From: Alphaproteobacteria bacterium | GTDB lineage: Bacteria; Pseudomonadota; Alphaproteobacteria; Micavibrionales; Micavibrionaceae | DNA length: 34,995 bases | Direction: 5' to 3' | Assembly: GCA_025451095.1 (NCBI GenBank) | Contig: JANWLB010000003.1 | Location: 1-34,995 of the forward strand | In this document: positions 8,286 through 16,581 of the stretch, in pieces | How the letters are laid out: every line of letters begins with the position of its first letter | Position numbering within the stretch: position 1 is the stretch's first letter | Notes under the pieces: generated by a model | The model's database searches: none | What the model saw: the letters and a program-made list of their open reading frames with translations, nothing else | Told to the model about the DNA's origin: nothing | Made by a program: the position numbers and the translations under genes

Positions 8286-9455
8286 ATGAGCACGACACCT
8301 AAAGACTTAAACACAGTAGCAAATGCATCAGGTGAGCGTCCGGCGGCTGAAGATCTGCGGCAGATTATTTCTGCTGCTGCTGATCCCAAATCCATCATTT
8401 CCGCTTTTGGCGGACCGGGAAGACTGAACTTCGTCCTGCAGGCCCTGGACCGAATGGACCAGGCCTGTCCGGACGTGGGTTATCACGTTTTCCGGCGCAT
8501 ACCGGGAGAAAGCGGGCCACAGGCGGCAGAGCGCCTGTGCTGCCTCATGCAGGAGTGGGATGACGGCTTGCGGCCGAGTTTTCCGGCACTGGCGCGTGCC
8601 TGGCTTAAAGAGCTGGGCATCGATCAGGAATCCTCGGCTGCGAAGATTCTGATGCTGGCCGCAGCCCGGGCAGAGATGGTGAAAGGCATCGTTCCGCTCT
8701 GTGCAAAGCCTGCGAATGACGAACCGGATTATCACAACCGGTCGCACTACCTGCAGGTCTTCCAAACCTGCTGTTATCTGCTGCAGGCGCAGCGTGAACT
8801 GCAGCAGACGATGCTGCTGTCCGCGCAGAACGATCCGCTCCTGCAGGCCCAAATAGGTGACTATGACGCCTGTACCCTGATGATTGACGGCATCACGCAT
8901 GATGTTGATCATCCCGGCTGCGGCAACCCCAAGGACCCGCTTTCACAAAAGCAGGTGCGCTTTTACAACGAGGACGTTTCGTCGTCTACGCTGTATCCGC
9001 TTGTCCTTGGCGTCGTCGGCGGGGCGAAGGAGACGGGCAGTTTCTATTCCATCTACGAAACTCTCAACCGCTTTACCGATCCGGGCACGCCACGAGGCGA
9101 TGCCCGCAAGGCGATCGAGGGCTTCAGGAATGGACAGACGCCGGAGCAGAGCGCGGATTATTTTGTCCGTCCTGATGCCGCGTTTTGGGCCTGTGCTGCC
9201 ATTCTCACTGACGCTGACATTCTTTTATCGGCGGCCTGCGGCGAGGAGGCTTTTGCGCGGGGTGGCACCAAGCTGACGAAGGAGGCGGGCAAGGCCGGCC
9301 TGTCGATGGACTTCACGACAACGGCCTCGCGGCAGTTCTTCTTCGACAATATCGTCGGGCCTGAAGGCCTGCTCAGCGGTCCTGCGCGCATTCTGTTCAA
9401 CCCGATCTATCAGCAGATGCGTCAGAAGAATGAACTCGCTCTGAAACCGTCCTAA
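8286..9455 (+). CDS. Class I (eukaryote-type) 3',5'-cyclic nucleotide phosphodiesterase-like HD protein
   Basis: 'DYHNRSHYLQVFQ' (YHNxxH), 'DGITHDVDHPGCGNP' (HDxDHPGxxN), 'FYNEDVSSSTLYPLVLGVV' (cf. PDE YNDxSVLENHH) and downstream Asp in 'AAILTDADILLSA' match the ordered metal-site motifs of PDEase_I. Good RBS aaaggaga. Confidence 0.72.
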   Translation: MSTTPKDLNTVANASGERPAAEDLRQIISAAADPKSIISAFGGPGRLNFVLQALDRMDQACPDVGYHVFRRIPGESGPQAAERLCCLMQEWDDGLRPSFPALARAWLKELGIDQESSAAKILMLAAARAEMVKGIVPLCAKPANDEPDYHNRSHYLQVFQTCCYLLQAQRELQQTMLLSAQNDPLLQAQIGDYDACTLMIDGITHDVDHPGCGNPKDPLSQKQVRFYNEDVSSSTLYPLVLGVVGGAKETGSFYSIYETLNRFTDPGTPRGDARKAIEGFRNGQTPEQSADYFVRPDAAFWACAAILTDADILLSAACGEEAFARGGTKLTKEAGKAGLSMDFTTTASRQFFFDNIVGPEGLLSGPARILFNPIYQQMRQKNELALKPS

Positions 9456-10156
9456 AGAATTAAGGTCCGGCCCTTCCCGTCTTTCCGGGCGGGGCCGGAC
9501 TCTTTTTTGGATAGCCTGTCAGCCAGCCTGGTGGGCTCCGGCAGCCGGTGTTTTCTCAGGCAGGCCATGACGATCTCCAGGGCTTTTTCATGACTGATCC
9601 GATGTCCCGGTGAGATAAACAGCGGCTTTACGTTTGTCTTGCTGCGCAGAACTGTGCCGATTTTCTCCCCTTTATCCATGAGAGCGCTGGTGTCGCCCTT
9701 GTTCGGCCCCGGCTCTTTATAGACACCCGCCAGGCGCTTTTTGGCCACACCCACCGCCGGCATATTGGCCAGGACACCGACATGACTGGCGATGCCCAGG
9801 CGGCGGGGATGGGCAATTCCGTGGCCGTCGATCATCAGCAGGTCAGGCTGACGGGGCAGTGTTTTCAGCGTGTCCAGAATGATGGGCGCCTCGCGGAAAG
9901 ACAGCAGGCCTGGCACATACGGGAAGGGCGTGGGTTGTTCCACGATATTTGAAAAAGACAGCTCCAGGGTCTGCGCCTCCATCAGAACGATCGCGCAGCG
10001 GCTGATGTTCAGGGCAGGATCGTAGCCTACATCAATCCCGGCGATCAGGCGGATGGCCCGGCCTTCATCTTTGATGCGGACTTTATGCCGCAGTTCCTTC
10101 TGAAGGGCGACGGCTTCGGCGGTGGTGCGGGGCCAGAGATAATTTTTCTCAAGCAT
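9452..10156 (-). CDS. nfi: Endonuclease V (deoxyinosine 3' endonuclease)
   Basis: 'AGIDVGYDP', 'PYVPGLLSFREAP', 'LLMIDGHGIAHPRRLGIASHVGV', 'KPLFISPGHRIS' are EndoV motifs. Confidence 0.93.
   Translation of the reverse strand: MLEKNYLWPRTTAEAVALQKELRHKVRIKDEGRAIRLIAGIDVGYDPALNISRCAIVLMEAQTLELSFSNIVEQPTPFPYVPGLLSFREAPIILDTLKTLPRQPDLLMIDGHGIAHPRRLGIASHVGVLANMPAVGVAKKRLAGVYKEPGPNKGDTSALMDKGEKIGTVLRSKTNVKPLFISPGHRISHEKALEIVMACLRKHRLPEPTRLADRLSKKESGPARKDGKGRTLIL
9465..9508 (+). terminator. Rho-independent terminator for the PDE-like gene, embedded in the 3' coding end of nfi
   Basis: GTCCGGCCC ... GGGGCCGGAC followed by TCTTTTTT. Confidence 0.7.
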
Positions 10157-10200
10157 AGATTGTTTTGGCTGCCGGTTTGATTGGTTTTCTTCCCTAAAAT

Positions 10201-10533
10201 TTATTTTGGGAACAGCTTGTTAAGCAACCAACACTCAAAACGGGATTTAGGGCCTGAATTTAGAACTTCTTCCACTTCCGATCTTGTAAAAAAAATCTTT
10301 GCAAAAAGCATCCAGGATACAAAGGAAGCATAAACTAAAATACACCCGTAAAATATAACCGCAACAGTGGTAACAATAACATCTATCAGAAGGTTGTCCG
10401 TAGACACGATTGTATCTGCGCCCGTATAATCAATCATAAGTAAGAAGCCAAATTTTAAAAAAGCCAAAAGGAAGCATAGAAACGTGACGCAAGCAGCGGC
10501 TACGCGCCGCCCATGTTTTTTGTTGTCCTGCAT
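10201..10533 (-). CDS. Hypothetical small membrane protein
   Basis: 110-aa ORF with several hydrophobic segments; lower GC than flanks; located just downstream of smpB. Confidence 0.55.
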   Translation of the reverse strand: MQDNKKHGRRVAAACVTFLCFLLAFLKFGFLLMIDYTGADTIVSTDNLLIDVIVTTVAVIFYGCILVYASFVSWMLFAKIFFTRSEVEEVLNSGPKSRFECWLLNKLFPK

Positions 10534-10555
10534 ATATGTTCTCTATCTTAAAGGT

Positions 10556-11050
10556 TCAGCCCCGTTCCCGCATGATGCGCGCTTTTTGCCGGCCCCAGTC
10601 GCGCTTCTTCTCGGTGTCACGCTTGTCGTGCAGCTTTTTGCCCTTGGCCAGGGCCATCTCCAGCTTGGCCATGCCGCGGCCGTTGAAATAAAGCTTTGTC
10701 GGGATGATCGTGTACCCTTCGCGCGTGACTGCGCCCATCAGTTTGTTGACCTCGCGTTTATGCAGAAGCAATTTGCGCGGCCGTTTGGGTTCGTGCTGAA
10801 GATGCGCGCCGGCGGGCGCATATTCCGGGATATGGCAGTTGAACAGCCAGATCTCGCCCTTGCGCGGCCCGACATAGGACTCTTTTATGCTTCCTTGGCT
10901 GTGACGCAGCGACTTGACTTCGGTGCCGGTCAGGGCGATGCCGGCCACAAATGTTTCTTCCAGGTGATATTCATAGCGGGCGCGCCGGTTGTCGGCGACC
11001 GTGGCATCGACGGACAGAAGCCCTGACTTTCCCTTATTCTTCTTCGTCAA
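10556..11050 (-). CDS. smpB: SsrA-binding protein SmpB
   Basis: '[22 protein letters not shown]', '[17 protein letters not shown]', '[24 protein letters not shown]'. Confidence 0.97.
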   Translation of the reverse strand: MTKKNKGKSGLLSVDATVADNRRARYEYHLEETFVAGIALTGTEVKSLRHSQGSIKESYVGPRKGEIWLFNCHIPEYAPAGAHLQHEPKRPRKLLLHKREVNKLMGAVTREGYTIIPTKLYFNGRGMAKLEMALAKGKKLHDKRDTEKKRDWGRQKARIMRERG

Positions 11051-11054
11051 GACG

Positions 11055-12008
<954 letters not shown>

Positions 12009-12290
12009 TTAAGTGACTCCTATATGAGTTCGGTTATATGTCCGGGGTAAGATTAGCGCACAATTGACGCTTTCGCAGTATAAAACCCCGATCTTGACGA
12101 TTTTCATGCCCCGGCTCACGGCTGCCCCGTGCGTGAGCCGTACCGACAGGGCCGCCTTTTATCCCCTGTAGATGGCTGGGGCAAAGCCCCAAATGCATGT
12201 TGCGATAATATATTTATTGTGCTTTGTTTCATGTGCATCCGCCTTTTTGAAGGATAATTTTAACAGGGACGGGCGGGCTCCGATAAAGCG

Positions 12291-13619
12291 ATGATAAATC
12301 TGAAAAGATCCGGCTATATCTTTGTTTGCGCAGGCTTTGCGCTTTTCGCTACGGCGGCGTCCGCGGCCACGCCGGACGATATTGCCGCTGCTGCCGCAGC
12401 GGCCTATGCGGGCGTCACGGCGCCTGCCGCAGAAACCCTTTTTGTTCCCACGAGCGGCTGGCTGGTTGGTCCTGCCTCCATTGCGGCTGCCGAGGAAAAA
12501 GAGACTCATCTGCCCTGTGTCATGATGAATCAGTATGACAATGGTTATGTGATGCGTTTTTCCGGGGGCGGCGGCAAGGTGTTCGCCCTGGCCGTCGATT
12601 TCCGGCAGTCCGTCTTCCGGCCGGGAGAGCATTACTCCATAACCATGGTTTTACCGGACTTCGACAAGACGCTCGATGCCCTGGCTTATAACGACGGCAC
12701 GCTCATCATTAACATGCTCGATCTTGAAGGCATGGCTGAAAAAATTGGTGGGGCGGAAAGCATGACACTTAAAGTCGGGGGCAAGGCCCTGAATTTCTCG
12801 CTGATCGGCGCGGCCGAAGGGCTGCAGCGCATCGATGGCTGTTACGATCCGGCGCAGGAGCCGTCACGCAAGGCGGCAGCCGCCGCAGCCGAGTCGGGCA
12901 TTCAGGCCGGCATGAAAAGTCTTTACACAACGAAACAAGAGGCGCCGGCGGAAAAAGCCGCCGCCGCTTTGCCGCCTCGCTCACCGCCATCATCACCGTC
13001 TCCGGTGTCAGCTCCGTCCGCAGCTACACAGGATAATTCCGCACAGGATACAAATGCCGGGGATCAGAAAGCGTCCGGCGGTCTGAGCGTGGACTCGCTT
13101 CTGAAGGCGGCGGCCGATAAAGCGGCAGGCCTGGCGCCATCTGCTGGCATGACATCTACGACGCCTGGCAAGGAAGGCCGTGTCGTTCCGCCCGGGCAGC
13201 AGCTGGCCCAAAACTGGAGCTCCCCGTTTTCCGACAAGGAAAGACAAAAACAGATGATGCCGCGGATGATCACGCCGGCATCGACCGGTCCTTCTGCCGC
13301 CGTGCAGCGCGGACCGAATTCGCCGACAGCTGCCGGCACCATGTCACGCAACTGGCAGGCCCTGCGCGGATCAAGCCTGCGTGAGGTTCTGGATGTATGG
13401 GCCAGCAATGAAAATGCCCAGCTGGTCTGGATGGCGGGGCACGATTTCGATGTGAAGGATTCCTTAAGCGTGCGCGGACCGTTTGAATCGGCTGTGCTCA
13501 GCCTTCTGGAGCAATATGGCGGCGACAGAAAAAAGCCGGTGGGCCGGATTTACAAGGATCAGGGCCAGAACAAAAAGATTTTGCTGATCGAGCTTGAGTC
13601 AGAGACGCCCCCGGGATGA
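12291..13619 (+). CDS. Exported protein with a C-terminal TcpQ-like domain and a novel N-terminal domain
   Basis: Signal peptide MINLKRSGYIFVCAGFALFATAASAA; C-terminus 'NWQALRGSSLREVLDVWASNENAQLVWMAGHDFDVKDSLSVRGPFESAVLSLLEQYG' resembles the TcpQ (toxin co-regulated pilus biosynthesis protein Q) pattern; Pro/Ala-rich linker between them. Confidence 0.65.
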   Translation: MINLKRSGYIFVCAGFALFATAASAATPDDIAAAAAAAYAGVTAPAAETLFVPTSGWLVGPASIAAAEEKETHLPCVMMNQYDNGYVMRFSGGGGKVFALAVDFRQSVFRPGEHYSITMVLPDFDKTLDALAYNDGTLIINMLDLEGMAEKIGGAESMTLKVGGKALNFSLIGAAEGLQRIDGCYDPAQEPSRKAAAAAAESGIQAGMKSLYTTKQEAPAEKAAAALPPRSPPSSPSPVSAPSAATQDNSAQDTNAGDQKASGGLSVDSLLKAAADKAAGLAPSAGMTSTTPGKEGRVVPPGQQLAQNWSSPFSDKERQKQMMPRMITPASTGPSAAVQRGPNSPTAAGTMSRNWQALRGSSLREVLDVWASNENAQLVWMAGHDFDVKDSLSVRGPFESAVLSLLEQYGGDRKKPVGRIYKDQGQNKKILLIELESETPPG

Positions 13620-13764
13620 ACCGGGTCGGAAAAGGCTGAATATGAGCCAAATACGGCGATAAATGAGGCAAAATAAGTGAAAACCCCCTTTGCTTTCGTT
13701 TGCCATACTATGTATTCTGCTGGGGGGTAGATTGAAATCCTAAGGGATTTACGGGGAGCATCAC

Positions 13765-16365
13765 ATGAATATTCGGAACGGGCTTTTATCAACAGCACTG
13801 TGCGGCAGTCTTCTGGCTTTTGCAGCAGGAACGGCAAATGCCGCGACCGGGCAAATTCTTCAGCCGGACAGCAACTGGGCGGTTTCAAAAATCGCCGCGA
13901 AGCAGGCGGGCGGTGAAGCCTACTGCGCCCTGGCCCGCAGATTTCAAAATGACCTCGTCCTTACGCTGGCCCGCAACAGCGGTGAAGAAAACTCGCTCGC
14001 GCTCGATTTTCAAAGAGAGTCTCTGGATAAATCCAAGAATTATACGGTGACGGTCAGCCCCGGCGGCGGTTTGCAGCGCTCCTTCGATATTCGCCCGGTT
14101 TCCGGCCGCGCCCTGGTTTTGCGGCTGGGCCGCGACAGCGCGTTCTATGACGCGATGGGCCAGTCCGGCACGCTTGAAATTAATGTAGGCGACAAATCTT
14201 ATGCCTTCAGTATGCCCGACATGCAAAGCGGCCAGAGCGATCTGGATAACTGTCTGGCCTCCTTGGGAGGCGCTGCGCCGTCAGAGGCGAAGATGGATGA
14301 GAATGTCGCGCCGCAGGAACAGGCTCAAGTCGAGACTCAAGTTCCAGAGGCACCCGCAGCACCGGTTTCGGATCAGGCGCTAAGTAACGTGCAATCAGGT
14401 CAGCCGCCGGTACAAGAGATGGCGGTTGCCGAAGCTCAGGCCCCGCAGAGAATGGCTGAGGCCGCGCCTGCCGTTGCGCCGCCGCTTTCAGCCCCGCCGG
14501 TTCCGCTGAGGGCACCCATTCCGGCTAGCGCGGCCGACGCGGCAGCCGGGGAGGCCCTGGCGCTGCGTGAAGAGAACACCCGCCTGCGTAACGCGCTGGA
14601 GCGTGAACGCCGCGAGTTTGAGAATAAATATATGGAGCAGGGCAGCGGCAGCAATCAGGCGGCCGAGCTGAACGAAAAAATCCGGCTTCTTGAGGCGGAG
14701 AACGCCAATCTGAAGATGCAGCCCACGGCTTCCGTCACGCCCACGCCGCCGCCGGCTTCCTGCCCGGTCGTGGCAGAGGCCGCTACATCGGCAGTGCCCC
14801 CGGAAGAGCTTGCTGCCCTGCGCGCTGAAAACGTAACGCTCAAGCAGAAGGCTGAAGCCTTAAGCACGCAGCTGGCGCTGGCCCAGCAGGAATCGGCGCA
14901 GAAGGCAGCGCTTCCTTTGGTTGACGATAAATCGAAGGCGGAGATAAGCGGTTTGCAAAGCCGCGTTCAGGCGCTGGAAAGCGAAAATACGAGCCTGAAA
15001 GACTCACTGAAGACTGCGCAGGCTGCCCCCGCGCCCGCAGCGGCCGGTACGGTCACGATCGCGCAGCTGCGTTCGGTTGAAGAACAGCTTAAAGGTGTGG
15101 AGGCGGAGCGTGACCGTCTTTCGGCACAGATTGAATCCATGGCCAGCAGCAAGGAAGACGTGGCGACGGGCGGTATTTCGTCTCCCGACTGGAACCTGGA
15201 GCAGGCAACGCGCCGCTTTAACGAGGCGGAGCGCGAAATTCGGCGCCTCGGTTCGGAGATGGAGCGCGAGCGGGGCCAGTGCCAGACTGCAAAAAAGGAA
15301 ATAGAATACAAGCTCTTCGATCCGGCAATCGCATCGCAGGAGCAGATTTCAAAGCTTATGAGCCTGGAGGAAGAGGCCAGAACAGCCACGGCTGCGCTTG
15401 AGACTCAAAAGGCTGACTATGAGGCGAAGATCGCCGCCCTTCAAAAAAATGCGGCGGATTCCACCAGCAAGGCCGACGCCGAGGCGCAGAAAACCGCCTA
15501 TGAAAGTCAGCTGGCCACCATAAGGCAGGCCCTGAGCGCCCGGGAAGCGGAGCTGAACGATTCAGCGGGACGTATTGCAGCTCTGCAAGGTCAGCTGGAA
15601 ACCGCGCAGGCGCATGCCGCACGCGTGCCGCCGGTTGAATTCGAGAATATAAAGCAGGAGCGCGACCTGCTGCTGAAAAAAGTCAGCGTGCTGGAAGGCG
15701 AGAAGGGACGTCTGGTCAGCCAGCTGGCGCAGATATCTTCTGCTTCGGGCGCGCAGCCGGTCGCCGCAAATGTAGCGGCGGGGTATGGCTCTTCGTCATA
15801 TGAAGCGGCGGCATCAAGTCCGGCGCCGGTTTCTTTGCAATCCGTACCGGTGGCGGTTGCCGATATTCCACCGGCAATGGCTGCACCTGTTTCGGGTCCG
15901 CCGTTGATGTCGTCTGCGGAACTGCAGTCGATGCTGGGGAAGGCTCACATTGCCCTGAAAGGGGACGTCAGCGCCGTGAAAGGTGCAACAGGTCCGGGCT
16001 TTGTTGCCTATGGCTGGGAAACGGGCAGCCTGTTCGGCAGCGCCGAGCAGCAGGCCATGACGCAGCCGGGCCAGTTTGAGTCTCTGGTGCAGCAATATCT
16101 CGATAAGACCAAGAGGCGCTGCGGCGGTGATTTTGCCTCGGTTCCGGGAGCTACGGCGGAAGCCGGTGGAATCCGGGCGGCGGCCTTTGAAATTGCCTGT
16201 ATGGGCGGTTCGGGCAATGCCTCGGCTTCCCTGTTGTTTTTCAGCCGGGAGGGCCGGTTTACGGCCATCGCCCATGAATCGGCTGTCGAGGGCATGGATC
16301 TGGGCATGGATGCCCGGGACAGTCTGATGTCCCTGCTGGTGCCTGGCAAAGTAGTGTCCAACTAA
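13765..16365 (+). CDS. Exported large coiled-coil protein with an N-terminal domain related to the preceding gene
   Basis: Signal peptide MNIRNGLLSTALCGSLLAFAAGTANAA; central heptad-rich coiled coil; C-terminal globular region with Cys residues (KRRCGGDF, EIACMGGSG). Confidence 0.65.
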   Translation: MNIRNGLLSTALCGSLLAFAAGTANAATGQILQPDSNWAVSKIAAKQAGGEAYCALARRFQNDLVLTLARNSGEENSLALDFQRESLDKSKNYTVTVSPGGGLQRSFDIRPVSGRALVLRLGRDSAFYDAMGQSGTLEINVGDKSYAFSMPDMQSGQSDLDNCLASLGGAAPSEAKMDENVAPQEQAQVETQVPEAPAAPVSDQALSNVQSGQPPVQEMAVAEAQAPQRMAEAAPAVAPPLSAPPVPLRAPIPASAADAAAGEALALREENTRLRNALERERREFENKYMEQGSGSNQAAELNEKIRLLEAENANLKMQPTASVTPTPPPASCPVVAEAATSAVPPEELAALRAENVTLKQKAEALSTQLALAQQESAQKAALPLVDDKSKAEISGLQSRVQALESENTSLKDSLKTAQAAPAPAAAGTVTIAQLRSVEEQLKGVEAERDRLSAQIESMASSKEDVATGGISSPDWNLEQATRRFNEAEREIRRLGSEMERERGQCQTAKKEIEYKLFDPAIASQEQISKLMSLEEEARTATAALETQKADYEAKIAALQKNAADSTSKADAEAQKTAYESQLATIRQALSAREAELNDSAGRIAALQGQLETAQAHAARVPPVEFENIKQERDLLLKKVSVLEGEKGRLVSQLAQISSASGAQPVAANVAAGYGSSSYEAAASSPAPVSLQSVPVAVADIPPAMAAPVSGPPLMSSAELQSMLGKAHIALKGDVSAVKGATGPGFVAYGWETGSLFGSAEQQAMTQPGQFESLVQQYLDKTKRRCGGDFASVPGATAEAGGIRAAAFEIACMGGSGNASASLLFFSREGRFTAIAHESAVEGMDLGMDARDSLMSLLVPGKVVSN

Positions 16366-16386
16366 CTGAAAAACCTGTAATTTCTA

Positions 16387-16418
16387 AAAAGCGGCGTCCC
16401 CGGGGGCGCCGCTTTTTT
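16387..16418 (+). terminator. Rho-independent terminator
   Basis: AGCGGCG-TCCCCGGGGG-CGCCGCT followed by T-tract, 20 bp after the stop at 16365. Confidence 0.9.
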
Positions 16419-16517
16419 ATGCCCGGCGCGTAGATATCGAAAATTTATTTCAAATTTTATTAAAATTCTAAAGCAGTTAGTAACCTTTTGAGACGTAAGA
16501 TAAAATCAGGATGGTTC

Positions 16518-16536
16518 CTTACTTTTGGTTAACCAT
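16518..16536 (+). promoter_or_regulatory. Candidate CtrA-type box (CTTA-N7-TTAACCAT)
   Basis: One mismatch to TTAA-N7-TTAA, with the extended TTAACCAT half-site, 46 bp upstream of the EAL gene. Confidence 0.4.
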
Positions 16537-16581
16537 TTTACGACATTATGAGTAAGCGCGTAATTTTGGGGTTCACTTTTT

